Under the pieces are notes generated by a model. The model was not told where the DNA came from, ran no database searches, and saw nothing but the letters and a program-made list of their open reading frames with translations. Made by a program: the position numbers and the translations under genes. A stretch of 19,018 nucleotides of DNA from DATJZH01 sp035499215 (GTDB lineage Bacteria > Actinomycetota > Actinomycetes > Streptosporangiales > Streptosporangiaceae). Positions 1-8,093 of this stretch are shown piece after piece (the first letter of the stretch is position 1; every line of letters starts with the position of its first letter). The stretch spans positions 1 to 19,018 of the forward strand of contig DATJZH010000219.1 in assembly GCA_035499215.1 (NCBI GenBank), given 5' to 3'.

Positions 1-543
1 GCCCTGGTAATCCTCGACATGCTCAATGACTTCGTCGACGGCATTCTCGCCAACTCGGCTGCCAAGCCGATTACCGACCCGATCAGGCAGCTGGCGCAGA
101 AGGCACGCGATCAGCAGGACTGGGAGGTCATCTACGCGAACGACGCCCACCAGCCCGGCGACTTCGAGTTCAAGGTGTTCGGCGAGCACGCCCTGGCCGG
201 CACCGACGGCGCGGCGGTGATCTCAGAGCTGGCACCGGCCGACGGCGACATCATAGTGCCGAAGCGGTTCTACTCCGCGTTCACCGAGACGGACCTGGAT
301 GCCACCTGCCGGGTTCGGGGCATCGGGCGGTTTGTCGTCGTCGGCCAGCACACCAACTGCTGCTGCAGGCACACGGCCTACGACGCTTTCCAGCGCGGCC
401 TGCAGGTGAGCGTCGTCTCCGACGCCACCTGCGTCTTCGCGCCGATGGCCGGCGAAAGCTATGACCAGGCCCAGCGGGATGCGCTCGACTACCTCAGAGC
501 CTTCTACGGGGCCGAGATAACTTCCGCGCAGCAGCTGCTCTGA
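1..543 (+). CDS. Isochorismatase/nicotinamidase-family cysteine hydrolase, 5' end outside window
   Basis: The reading frame is open from base 1 (A-L-V-I-L-D before the first Met at 19), and that stretch is the conserved first strand of the fold, so the true start lies upstream of the window. The family hydrolyses amides or vinyl ethers with an Asp-Lys-Cys triad. All three can be seen: Asp in LVILDMLNDF, Lys in IVPKRFYSAF (residue 82 counted from Met 19) and the cysteine run TNCCCRHTAYDAF, where the middle Cys (about 115) aligns with the nucleophile. An Asp/His metal or substrate region (NDAHQPGDFEF, then GEHALAGTDGA) is also present. Three consecutive cysteines at the active site are unusual. 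The substrate cannot be told; nicotinamide or another small amide are options. It converges on the next gene across a short hairpin. Family assignment is firm, function is not. Confidence 0.9.
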   Translation, partial: ALVILDMLNDFVDGILANSAAKPITDPIRQLAQKARDQQDWEVIYANDAHQPGDFEFKVFGEHALAGTDGAAVISELAPADGDIIVPKRFYSAFTETDLDATCRVRGIGRFVVVGQHTNCCCRHTAYDAFQRGLQVSVVSDATCVFAPMAGESYDQAQRDALDYLRAFYGAEITSAQQLL

Positions 544-546
544 CCG

Positions 547-572
547 GCGCCCGGGTGCTGCCGGCCGGGCGC
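547..572. terminator. Hairpin between convergent genes
   Basis: Perfect 8-bp inverted repeat GCGCCCGG / CCGGGCGC with a 10-base loop, lying between the stop codons of two convergent genes (543 and 586). There is no U-run on either side, as is usual in very GC-rich actinobacteria. It is placed to serve both genes. Confidence 0.55.
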
Positions 573-585
573 TGCCGGGGCGCGG

Positions 586-1257
586 CTACTCCACGATGTC
601 TGCCGTGGCCGGCCCGAAGAATGTCAGATAGTCGAGGACCGGGGACGGGTCACCGGACCAGTCAAGGCGCGCAAGCTGTGCCCGGCTGCGGCGCCCCATC
701 CGCCAGCGGAAGGCCTCGAACCGGCTGGTGGTGAGCGCTAGCTCGGTCCCGCTCTCCGGCCCGGCCCGGAACTCGCCATCCTCCACCGTCACGCGCAGCG
801 GAACGGGGAGCCGCAGCTGGGTGAGCAGCCAGCCGGCGCCATGCCACACGACCTCGGCATCCCGGCCTCCCGGCCTGCCCACGGCTGCCCGGATGTCCTG
901 CTCATGCGAGGCGAGGTCGATCACCGCGGGCCATACCCGGAGATTGCCGACCAGCTGTTCGAACTGCGTCGCGGCTTGTGCCCACGCCGCGAGGATCGCC
1001 GCCAGGTCATGATCCCTGAACCGGGCCACCTGACCGGCCGTCTCCTCGTCGGTGGCAATTGCGGTAAGGCGGCCCGCCAGCACATCCTGGGAAACGGCGC
1101 ACAGATGAGCCACCACATCGCGGACCAGCCAGGCGGGGCACGCCGGAACCCGGGTTGCCAGCGCTGCGTCATCCAGCTCAGACAGCAGCAGGAGGAGGCT
1201 CTCCCGGGTGTCGTGATACAGCCTGGACAGATCCGGATCCGCTGCGGAGACGGCCAC
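586..1257 (-). CDS. Maleylpyruvate isomerase-like (MDMPI/DinB-fold) protein, probably mycothiol-dependent
   Basis: A 223-residue protein of the TIGR03083/MDMPI_N type. The four-helix metal-binding bundle is at the N-terminus, with WLVRDVVAHL (His 51) and DLASHEQDIRAAVG (His 118, Glu 119, Asp 121) at the places where the family holds its divalent metal. A C-terminal domain follows from about residue 135. Members use mycothiol as cofactor or nucleophile, and the founding enzyme isomerises maleylpyruvate in the gentisate pathway; most relatives have no known substrate. The start is GTG (1255-1257) with no strong ribosome binding site. It begins 40 bases after the regulator's stop, on the same strand, so it may be co-transcribed with it. 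A link to aromatic degradation is suggested by position but not shown. Confidence 0.8.
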   Translation of the reverse strand: MAVSAADPDLSRLYHDTRESLLLLLSELDDAALATRVPACPAWLVRDVVAHLCAVSQDVLAGRLTAIATDEETAGQVARFRDHDLAAILAAWAQAATQFEQLVGNLRVWPAVIDLASHEQDIRAAVGRPGGRDAEVVWHGAGWLLTQLRLPVPLRVTVEDGEFRAGPESGTELALTTSRFEAFRWRMGRRSRAQLARLDWSGDPSPVLDYLTFFGPATADIVE

Positions 1258-1297
1258 AACCGCACTCTAACCCGCGCCTGCGACAGGAGCGATGTCC

Positions 1298-2152
1298 TCA
1301 CGCGCCCAGGTTCAGGCGTTTCCACTCGATCTGCGCGCCGGCGGACCAGCGCTCGTGCCGGTCGGCAAACAGCCGCGCCGCTTCCAGGCCGCTCCAGCAT
1401 GCCGGAAGCAGCTCGCGGGGCAGCGCCGGGTCGATGGTCGGAAACCGGCGCCAGGCGTGCACGAGCTCGACCTGCCGTGCCAGCACATCCTGCGGGTCGC
1501 TGGCGGCGAACTCCTCGATGAACTGCTGGTACTCCCGCTCGATCGTGCTGAGGTCCCATGCCGAGCTGACCATGGTGCGCACGTCGGCCAGGCCGTGCCG
1601 GGTTGCGATGAACAGGTGGGCGTCGCTGGCCAGGCCGGCCTCGCGCAGCACCTGGCTCGCCTCGGCTTCCCGCTCGGGATTCGTGCTGATCCACAGGCCA
1701 GGGCCCAGGGAGCCGAAGCCGGCCCAGCTCAGCCGGCTGCTGAGCAGATGCCGCGCGCTCCGGTCCTTGTCCGGGACGTGCGCAGCAACGAGCAGCCAGC
1801 GTCCGTCCCAGTTATCGGCCGTCCCGGTGAAGGAGTAGATGCGCTCGGCGCCATCGGTCAGCAGCCGCCGCGCGGCAGCGGTGAGATGCCAGCGGGTTCG
1901 GCGCCCGAGCCTCTCACCGCTGAGCCACCCGGCAGCCGCGGTGCGCATCAGCGCCTGCCGGGTCGCCTTCTCCTCGATGCCAAGGCGCGCGAACGCGGTG
2001 ATCACCGCCGATGTCCAGGCAGTGCCGCCGCCGGTGAGCACGAACTCGCCGAGCACGGTGAACAGCAGGCCACGCGTGCTCGGCGCCCCTGCGGCGTGTC
2101 GCCGGGACAGCGTGGGCGCCGGCCCGGCTGCTGGCGGTCTGTTGCTCGGCAT
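1298..2152 (-). CDS. PaaX-family transcriptional regulator, divergent from the box operon
   Basis: A 284-residue protein with the PaaX layout: winged helix-turn-helix at about residues 25-105 (TRGLLFTVLGEFVL, then KATRQALMRTAAAGWLSGER, then RRTRWHLTAAARRLL), the central domain starting at YSFTGTADNWDGRW, and a C-terminal domain. PaaX proteins are repressors released by aryl-CoA, classically phenylacetyl-CoA. The open frame extends upstream to 2260, but ATG at 2150-2152 is preferred: GGAAGG lies about 6 bases before it, and the extension would run into the divergent promoter. The divergent neighbour is the box operon, whose first intermediate is benzoyl-CoA, so an aryl-CoA-responsive repressor of that operon is the natural reading. 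The effector and target are inferred. Proteobacterial box clusters more often carry BoxR, an HTH/shikimate-kinase fusion; none is seen here. Confidence 0.88.
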   Translation of the reverse strand: MPSNRPPAAGPAPTLSRRHAAGAPSTRGLLFTVLGEFVLTGGGTAWTSAVITAFARLGIEEKATRQALMRTAAAGWLSGERLGRRTRWHLTAAARRLLTDGAERIYSFTGTADNWDGRWLLVAAHVPDKDRSARHLLSSRLSWAGFGSLGPGLWISTNPEREAEASQVLREAGLASDAHLFIATRHGLADVRTMVSSAWDLSTIEREYQQFIEEFAASDPQDVLARQVELVHAWRRFPTIDPALPRELLPACWSGLEAARLFADRHERWSAGAQIEWKRLNLGA

Positions 2153-2188
2153 GGCACCTTCCGGACGTGGCGAGCCAACCTGAATTAT

Positions 2189-2220
2189 GCTACTAACACT
2201 TGACTGGATTGGATAGTTGC
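2189..2220. promoter_or_regulatory. Imperfect dyad in the divergent regulator/boxC promoter
   Basis: GCTACTAAC (2189-2197) and GATAGTTGC (2212-2220) form an inverted repeat matching at 7 of 9 positions with a 14-base spacer. It spans the TTGACT box of the proposed boxC promoter. It is a candidate operator for the adjacent PaaX-family protein, which binds imperfect palindromes; no direct match to a published PaaX box is claimed. Confidence 0.35.
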
Positions 2221-2236
2221 GTAGAACATATACGAT
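2200..2236 (+). promoter_or_regulatory. Candidate promoter of the box operon
   Basis: TTGACT (2200-2205), 16 bases, then TAGAAC (2222-2227). An overlapping alternative is TTGGAT (2209-2214), 16 bases, TACGAT (2231-2236). The stretch is markedly A+T-richer than its surroundings and ends about 30 bases before the boxC start, which has AGGAGG at 2251-2256. Confidence 0.45.
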
Positions 2237-2263
2237 GGGCAAACCGGCACAGGAGGACACAGA

Positions 2264-4000
2264 ATGACGGCAACGTCGGCACCCGATTCAGCAATCGCCG
2301 CGACGGCTGAACCACCCGCGGAAGCGCCAGGCGGCGGCACCGCAAGGGTCAGCTTCCAGACCGAGCCGGGCAGCTTCCGGCACTGGCGGCTCACCGTCGA
2401 CGGCCCGGTCGCGACGCTGGCCATGGACGTCGACGAGCATGCCGGGCTGCGAGATGGCTACGAGCTGAAGCTCAACTCCTACGACCTGGGCGTCGACATC
2501 GAGCTGTATGACGCGGTGCAGCGGCTGCGCTTCGAGCATCCTGAGGTGCGCACGGTGGTCGTGACGAGCGCCAAGGAGAAGATCTTCTGCGCTGGCGCCA
2601 ATATCCGGATGCTGGCGTCGTCACCGCACGCGTGGAAGGTGAATTTCTGCAAGTTCACGAATGAGACGCGCAACGGCATGGAGGACGCGTCGGCGAACTC
2701 CGGGCAGACCTACCTCGCGGCACTGAATGGCACGGCGTCGGGCGGCGGGTACGAGCTGGCGCTGGCCTGCGATCACATCATGCTCATCGACGACCGTTCC
2801 TCGGCGGTGTCGCTGCCGGAGCTGCCGCTGCTCGCGGTGCTGCCGGGCACCGGCGGCCTGACCCGGGTCGTCGACAAGCGGCACGTGCGCCGCGACCTGG
2901 CCGACTACTTCGCCACGAGGTCCGAAGGGCTTGGCGGGCAGAAGGCGGTGGCCTGGAAGCTGATCGACGAGGCCGTCCCGCGGCCGAAGTGGGACGAGAC
3001 TGTCGCCGCGCGTGCCGCGGAGCTTGCCGCCCGCTCGAGCCGCCCGCCCGGGGCGCCGGGCATCGCGCTGACCCCGCTGGCCAAGCAGCGCGACGACGAC
3101 CGCATCGGATACCCGCACGTGACCGCCGAGCTGGACCGGGCGGCGGGCACGGTGACCATCAGCATCACCGGCCCGGAGCAGGACACGCCAGCCGACGTGA
3201 CCGCGATCCACCAGCAGGGCGCCGCGTTCTGGACGCTCGCGGTGACCCGCGAGCTCGACGACCTGATCCTGGACCTGCGCACCAACGAGCTCGAGCTCGG
3301 CACGTGGGTGATCAAGACGGTCGGCGATCCGGAGCGGGTGCTGGCCTACGACCAGCTGCTCGCGGACAACCGCGCCGACTGGCTCGTCAACGAGATCGTG
3401 CAGTACCTCAAGCGCACCCTGAAGCGCCTGGACGTGACCAGCCGCAGCCTGATCGCGCTGATCGAGCCGGGCAGCTGCTTCGCCGGGTCACTGCTCGAGC
3501 TCGCCCTGGCCGCCGACCGCTCGTACATGCTGTTCGGGGTCTTTGAGGACCTCGACGCCGATGCGCCGCCGGCCACGGTGACGCCGGGGCCGATGAACCT
3601 GGGGCCGCTGCCGATGGGAAACGGCCTGAGCCGGCTGCAGAGCCGCTTCCTCGGCGACGAGGCGGCGCTCGCGGCCGTGCATGACCGGTCCGGCAAGCCG
3701 CTGGAGGCCGCGGCGGCCGAGTCGCTCGGCCTGGTCACGTTCGCGCCCGATGACATCGACTGGGCCGATGAGGTCCGCATCGCGGTGGAGGAGCGGGCCA
3801 GCTTCAGCCCCGACGCACTCACCGGCCTGGAGGCGAACTACCGCTTCGCCGGGCCGGAGACCATGGAGACAAAAATCTTCGGCCGGCTGACAGCCTGGCA
3901 GAACTGGATCTTCAACCGGCCTAATGCGTCCGGCCCGGACGGCGCGCTGCGCAAGTTCGGCACCGGCCAGCGAGCCCAATTCGACCGGAAGCGAGTTTGA
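2264..4000 (+). CDS. boxC: BoxC, benzoyl-CoA-dihydrodiol lyase (2,3-epoxybenzoyl-CoA dihydrolase)
   Basis: A 578-residue protein matching BoxC throughout. It opens the ring of 2,3-epoxybenzoyl-CoA by hydrolysis, giving 3,4-dehydroadipyl-CoA semialdehyde and formate. Family landmarks in order: FRHWRLTVDGPVATLAMDVDE (from about 38), LKLNSYDLGVDIELYDA (68-84), crotonase oxyanion-hole segment FCAGANIRML (108-117), HAWKVNFCKFTNETRNG, GGGYELALACDHI (160-172) and SAVSLPELPLLAVLPGTGGLTR with Glu 186. A second crotonase-like half follows after about 290. The first 30 or so residues (Ala/Pro/Thr-rich) look like an extension relative to the roughly 550-residue proteobacterial enzymes as I remember them. 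ATG has AGGAGG 7 bases upstream. It is the first gene of the operon and its TGA overlaps the boxB TTG by 4 bases, which suggests translational coupling. Confidence 0.95.
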   Translation: MTATSAPDSAIAATAEPPAEAPGGGTARVSFQTEPGSFRHWRLTVDGPVATLAMDVDEHAGLRDGYELKLNSYDLGVDIELYDAVQRLRFEHPEVRTVVVTSAKEKIFCAGANIRMLASSPHAWKVNFCKFTNETRNGMEDASANSGQTYLAALNGTASGGGYELALACDHIMLIDDRSSAVSLPELPLLAVLPGTGGLTRVVDKRHVRRDLADYFATRSEGLGGQKAVAWKLIDEAVPRPKWDETVAARAAELAARSSRPPGAPGIALTPLAKQRDDDRIGYPHVTAELDRAAGTVTISITGPEQDTPADVTAIHQQGAAFWTLAVTRELDDLILDLRTNELELGTWVIKTVGDPERVLAYDQLLADNRADWLVNEIVQYLKRTLKRLDVTSRSLIALIEPGSCFAGSLLELALAADRSYMLFGVFEDLDADAPPATVTPGPMNLGPLPMGNGLSRLQSRFLGDEAALAAVHDRSGKPLEAAAAESLGLVTFAPDDIDWADEVRIAVEERASFSPDALTGLEANYRFAGPETMETKIFGRLTAWQNWIFNRPNASGPDGALRKFGTGQRAQFDRKRV

Positions 4001-5427
4001 CCATCATGACGACCACAGCCGACTACGGCGAGAAGATCCCGAATAACGTGGACCTCAAGGAGGATCGCCGGCTGCAGCGCGCGCTCGAGTCGTGGCAGCC
4101 AAACTTCCTGCACTGGTGGGAGTCGATGGGGCCTACCCTGCCCACCGAGGACGTCTACCTGCGCACTGCCGTGAACGTCGGCCGGGAAGGGTGGGCGCAT
4201 TTCGGCCACGTCCCGATGAAGGACTACCGGTGGGGGATCTTCCTCGCCGAGCGGGACAGGGACCGGCGCATCGCCTTCGGCGAGCACAAGGGCGATCCGG
4301 CCTGGCAGAAGGTGCCCGGCGAGTACCGCGCCGAGCTGCAGCGGCTGATCGTCATCCAGGGCGACACCGAGCCGGCCTCGGTGGAGCAGCAGCGCAACCT
4401 CGGCGCCAGCGCGCCGAGCCTGTATGACATGCGCAACTTGTTCCAGGTGAACGTCGAGGAGGGACGGCACCTGTGGGCGATGGTGTACCTGCTGCAGGCC
4501 TACTTCGGCCGCGAGGGGCGCACGGAAGCCGAGGAGCTGCTGCACCGCAACTCCGGCAGCGAGGACGCCCCGCGCATCCTGGGCGCGTTCAACGAGGAGA
4601 CCCCGGACTGGCTGTCGTTCTTCATGTTCACCTACTTCACCGACCGCGACGGGAAGTACCAGCTCGGCACCCTGAAGGAGTCCGCCTTCGACCCGCTGTC
4701 GCGCACCTGCGAGTTCATGCTCAAGGAAGAGTCGCATCACATGTTCGTCGGGACCACCGGCATCGACCGCGTGGTTGAGCGCACCGCTCAGCTGATGGTC
4801 GAGCACGACACCGACGAGGTGGCCGCGCGCGGCGCCATCCCGCTGGACATCGTCCAGAAGTACCTGAACTTCCACTACTCGGTGTCGCTGGACCTGTTCG
4901 GCGGCGACACGTCGACGAACGTGGCGAACTACTACACCGCCGGGCTGAAGGGCCGCTGGTCGGAGGAGCGCCGTAAAGATGATCATAAGCTCACCGACTC
5001 CGGGATAATGGTCGACGCCCTCACCGAGGACGGGGAAATCGGGCAGGTGGAGGTGGCCGCGCTCGTCGGGCTGAACACCGACCTGCGCCGCGAGTACACG
5101 GCCGACTGCCAGAACGGCGTCAACCGGTGGAACCGCATCCTCGCCGACGCCGGCCTGGAGCAGCGGCTGCGGCTGCCGCACGTCGCGTTCAACCGCAAGG
5201 TCGGGGCGTTCGACGGGATCGAGGCCACCCCGGCCGGCGAGCTCCTCTCGGCCGACGAATGGCAGCGCCGCCGGGGGGAGTGGCTGCCCACCGACGTCGA
5301 CAAGACCCACGTGCGGTCGCTGATGCAGCCGGTACACGAACGCGGCAAGATCGCCGCCTGGCTCGCGCCGCCGCGCAGCGGGATCAACGGCAAGCCGTTC
5401 GACTACGACTACGTTCACCTCGCCTGA
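3997..5427 (+). CDS. boxB: BoxB, benzoyl-CoA 2,3-epoxidase oxygenase subunit (di-iron)
   Basis: A 476-residue protein matching BoxB almost end to end (NNVDLKEDRRLQRALESWQP at the N-terminus). It is a class I di-iron oxygenase that epoxidises benzoyl-CoA with O2 and reducing equivalents. Candidate iron ligands are visible in the expected order: Glu 125 (QGDTEPASVE), Glu 155 and His 158 (VEEGRH, an ExxH), Asp 216 (YFTDRDG), Glu 245 and His 248 (KEESHH, the second ExxH). The start is ambiguous: TTG at 3997 overlaps the boxC stop (TTGA) and has GGAAG 5 bases upstream, while ATG at 4006 would drop three residues. BoxB needs an electron donor; the classical BoxA is not here, and the ferredoxin and reductase genes downstream are the obvious substitutes. 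Confidence 0.95.
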   Translation: MTIMTTTADYGEKIPNNVDLKEDRRLQRALESWQPNFLHWWESMGPTLPTEDVYLRTAVNVGREGWAHFGHVPMKDYRWGIFLAERDRDRRIAFGEHKGDPAWQKVPGEYRAELQRLIVIQGDTEPASVEQQRNLGASAPSLYDMRNLFQVNVEEGRHLWAMVYLLQAYFGREGRTEAEELLHRNSGSEDAPRILGAFNEETPDWLSFFMFTYFTDRDGKYQLGTLKESAFDPLSRTCEFMLKEESHHMFVGTTGIDRVVERTAQLMVEHDTDEVAARGAIPLDIVQKYLNFHYSVSLDLFGGDTSTNVANYYTAGLKGRWSEERRKDDHKLTDSGIMVDALTEDGEIGQVEVAALVGLNTDLRREYTADCQNGVNRWNRILADAGLEQRLRLPHVAFNRKVGAFDGIEATPAGELLSADEWQRRRGEWLPTDVDKTHVRSLMQPVHERGKIAAWLAPPRSGINGKPFDYDYVHLA

Positions 5428-5443
5428 GGGGCAGGACACCGCC

Positions 5444-7015
5444 ATGGCCGAGGCATTCAACGCATGCGAGTACCTGCTGGACCGGCGTGTCGCCGCAGGC
5501 GACGGCGACCGGATCGCGCTGACCGGCATCGGCGGCGAGCTGACCTACGCGCAGCTGCTCGACCGCGTGCAGCGCACCGCCGCCGCGCTGGCCGGGCTCG
5601 GTCTGGCGCCCGAGCAGCGGGTTCTCATGTTCATGGCCGACTCGCCGGAATTCGTCACGGTCTACCTGGCCGCTATGCGGATGGGCGCCGTCCCCGTGCC
5701 GGTATCGACAATGCTGCGCGCCGACGGGCTGGCCGAGCTGCTGCGCGATTCCCGCGCCCGGCTGCTCGCGATCACGCCGGAGTTCGCGGCGGTGGCGGCG
5801 CGGGCCGCGGCCGCCGCGAAGGAACTGGTCGGCGTCCTCGCGCCAGCTGACGCCGGGCTGGAGGTCGGTGTGCCCGTGCACGACATCGCCGCGCTCGCGG
5901 CAGCCGCCGCACCGGACGCCGCGGTCTATCCGAGCACCGCGGACTCGCCGGCGTTCTGGCTCTACACCTCGGGCACCACCGGCGAGCCGAAGGCGGCGAT
6001 GCACCGCCATCGCACGGTACAGGTCGTCTGCGAGACCTACGGCACGCAGGTGCTCGGCATCCGCCGAGACGACCGCTGCCTGTCCGCGGCCAAGGCGTTC
6101 TTCGCCTACGGCCTGGGCAACACGGTGCTGTTCCCGCTGTCAGCCGGCGCCGCCACGGTGCTCGAGCCAGAGCCGGCCAGGCCTGAGACGCTTGCCGCGC
6201 GGTCACGGCAGTTCGGCGCGACCCTGTTCTTCGCCGGGCCGACCTTCTTCGCGAACATGCTGCGGGCTGACCTGCCCGCCGATGCCCTGGCCGGGGTCCG
6301 GCTGGCGGCGTCGGCCGGCGAGGCGCTGCCGGCCCCGCTGTATGAGCGGTGGACGAGCCATTTCGGCGTCGACATCCTCGACGGCATCGGCATGACCGAG
6401 ATGCTGCACATCTTCCTGTCCAACCGCGAAGGGCAGGTCCGGCCCGGCACCACCGGCATCGCAGTTCCGGGCTACGAGCTGCGCATCCTCGACGAGGACG
6501 GTCACGATGCCGCGCCCGGCACGCCCGGAACGCTCTACGTCCGCGGCGCGTCCACCGCCACCGGGTACTGGTCTCGCTACGACGCCTCCCGGCAGGTGTT
6601 CCAGGGCGAGTGGCTGTGCACGGGCGACACCTACGTACAGGACGACGACCGTAACTACAGCTGCCTCGGCCGGTCCAGCGACATGCTCAAGGCCAGTGGC
6701 ATGTGGGTCTCGCCAGCCGAAGTGGAGGACCGGCTGCTCGCCCACGACGCGGTAGCTCAGGCGATCGTCGTCGCAGCCCCCGACGCGGACGGCCTGGAGA
6801 AGCCGGTCGCCTACGTGATCCTGCGGCCCGGCCGGGAGGTCGCCGAGACCGTGCTCGTCGAGTTCTGCCGCACCGGCCTGCCCTCGTTCAAGCGGCCGCG
6901 GCGCGTCGTGTTCACCGACAGTTACCCTCTCACCTCCTCGGGCAAGATCCGCCGGGTCGAGCTGCGGGCCATGGCCGCCACCGTGCTGACCGGCGAGAAG
7001 GCCGCGATGCCGTGA
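5444..7015 (+). CDS. bclA: Benzoate-CoA ligase (AMP-forming)
   Basis: A 523-residue member of the ANL adenylating superfamily, of the benzoate-CoA ligase type. It activates benzoate with ATP and CoA to benzoyl-CoA, the entry step of the pathway. Motifs: phosphate loop LYTSGTTGEPK (173-183), aromatic-substrate region AKAFFAYGLGNTVLFPLSAG (216-235), ASAGEALP (289-296), GIGMTEMLHIFLSN (314-327), TGD (393-395), GR at 409-410 and the C-terminal catalytic Lys 501 in LTSSGKIRR. FFAYGLGN and MTEMLHIFLSN are typical of benzoate and hydroxybenzoate ligases. It follows boxB by 16 bases with a weak GGGGCAGGA ribosome site. Substituted benzoates cannot be excluded as substrates. Confidence 0.92.
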   Translation: MAEAFNACEYLLDRRVAAGDGDRIALTGIGGELTYAQLLDRVQRTAAALAGLGLAPEQRVLMFMADSPEFVTVYLAAMRMGAVPVPVSTMLRADGLAELLRDSRARLLAITPEFAAVAARAAAAAKELVGVLAPADAGLEVGVPVHDIAALAAAAAPDAAVYPSTADSPAFWLYTSGTTGEPKAAMHRHRTVQVVCETYGTQVLGIRRDDRCLSAAKAFFAYGLGNTVLFPLSAGAATVLEPEPARPETLAARSRQFGATLFFAGPTFFANMLRADLPADALAGVRLAASAGEALPAPLYERWTSHFGVDILDGIGMTEMLHIFLSNREGQVRPGTTGIAVPGYELRILDEDGHDAAPGTPGTLYVRGASTATGYWSRYDASRQVFQGEWLCTGDTYVQDDDRNYSCLGRSSDMLKASGMWVSPAEVEDRLLAHDAVAQAIVVAAPDADGLEKPVAYVILRPGREVAETVLVEFCRTGLPSFKRPRRVVFTDSYPLTSSGKIRRVELRAMAATVLTGEKAAMP

Positions 7016-8079
7016 ACGCCAGTGCGGCAGCCCCGGTCCGAAGCGACCTGCTCGTCCTCGGAGCGGGCCCGGTCGGGCTCTATGCGGCCTACTATGCGGG
7101 CTTCCGGGGGCTGTCCACCGTGATCGTCGACTCGCTGCCCGAGCCCGGCGGGCAGATCAGCGCCATGTACCCGGAGAAGCCGATCTTCGACGTCGCGGGC
7201 TTCCCGAGTGTGCGGGGCCGTGACCTGGTGGCCGGCCTGGTCGAGCAGGCGGCCCGTTTCGACCCGGTCTACCTGCTCGGCCACCGGGCCCAGACGCTCA
7301 CCCGCGGCGCCGGCCCGGGCATCACGGTAGGCACCGATCGCGGCGCTGCGGTGCGCTGCCGCGCGGTGATAATCAGCGGCGGAATAGGCACATTCACCCC
7401 GCGCCCGCTGCCAGCCGGGACGCAGTGGCTTGGCCACGGCGTGTCCTTCTTCGTGCCCTCGCTGCAGGCGCATGCCGGCCAGGACGTCATCGTGGTCGGC
7501 GGCGGGGACAGCGCCTGCGACTGGGCACTGAGCCTGCAGCCGATCGCCCGCAGCGTCACCCTGGTGCACCGGCGCGCTGCCTTCCGGGCCCATGCCCATA
7601 CCGTCGACCTGCTGCGCCGCTCTACCGTCGAGATCATCACGGACGCCGAAGTCACCGGGCTGCTCGGCACTGACGCGCTGACCAGCGCGGAGATCACTGG
7701 CAGGGACGGAAGCCTGATAACCAGGCCGGCTCAGGCGGTCATCGCGGCCCTGGGCTTCACCGCGAACCTAGGCCCGATCCGCCAGTGGGGCGCCGAGATC
7801 GTCGGGAACAGGTACCTTCGGGTGGACACGACGATGGCCACGAACCTGCCGGGCGTGTACGCGGCCGGGGACATCACCGACTACCGCGGCAAGGTGCGGC
7901 TGATCTCCGTCGGGTTCGGCGAGGCCGCGACCGCGGTGAACAACGCGGCCGTCCTCCTTGACCCTGGTGCGCAGCTGTTCCCCGGCCACTCCTCCGACAC
8001 CGGGCCAGCCGACACCGGGCCGTCGGCCGGCATGCCGGCCAGCACCGGGCCGGCCAGCACCATGCAGGCCGCGATCTGA
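7012..8079 (+). CDS. Ferredoxin-NADP reductase, thioredoxin-reductase-like type, likely donor chain for BoxB
   Basis: A 355-residue flavoprotein of the TrxR-like FNR family (YumC/FNR2 type). FAD-binding GAGPVG (17-22), then EPGGQISAMYPEK and FDVAGFPSVRGRDL, which are signature strings of this group. The NADPH site VVGGGDSACDWAL is near residue 160, followed by HRRAAFRAHAHTV, whose arginines fit 2'-phosphate binding, and AAGDITDYRGKVRLISVGFGEAA near the end. The CxxC disulphide of true thioredoxin reductases is missing, as expected for an FNR. The start is GTG, overlapping the ligase stop by 4 bases (GTGA); the open frame runs further upstream but that part is shadow of the ligase gene. The C-terminus has a 27-residue low-complexity tail of five pentapeptides. 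It immediately precedes a ferredoxin gene, so NADPH to ferredoxin to BoxB is the likely route (inference). Confidence 0.9.
   Translation: MNASAAAPVRSDLLVLGAGPVGLYAAYYAGFRGLSTVIVDSLPEPGGQISAMYPEKPIFDVAGFPSVRGRDLVAGLVEQAARFDPVYLLGHRAQTLTRGAGPGITVGTDRGAAVRCRAVIISGGIGTFTPRPLPAGTQWLGHGVSFFVPSLQAHAGQDVIVVGGGDSACDWALSLQPIARSVTLVHRRAAFRAHAHTVDLLRRSTVEIITDAEVTGLLGTDALTSAEITGRDGSLITRPAQAVIAALGFTANLGPIRQWGAEIVGNRYLRVDTTMATNLPGVYAAGDITDYRGKVRLISVGFGEAATAVNNAAVLLDPGAQLFPGHSSDTGPADTGPSAGMPASTGPASTMQAAI
7996..8070 (+). repeat. Five degenerate 15-bp tandem repeats encoding the reductase tail
   Basis: Units start at 7996, 8011, 8026, 8041 and 8056, with a consensus near GACACCGGGCCAGCC. They encode DTGPA, DTGPS, AGMPA, STGPA and STMQA, just after the normal C-terminal GHSS of the reductase family. 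Period and frame match exactly, so the array grew as coding repeats. Confidence 0.75.
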
Positions 8080-8093
8080 GACGGGAGATCACC

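Noticed and set aside
1292..2203. 303-residue open frame on + across the PaaX-family gene
   Set aside because: Shadow of the regulator; no recognisable domain.
3838..5529. 563-residue open frame on - across boxB
   Set aside because: Complement of the well-supported boxB gene; Val/Arg/Leu/Gly-rich composition typical of antisense frames in GC-rich DNA.
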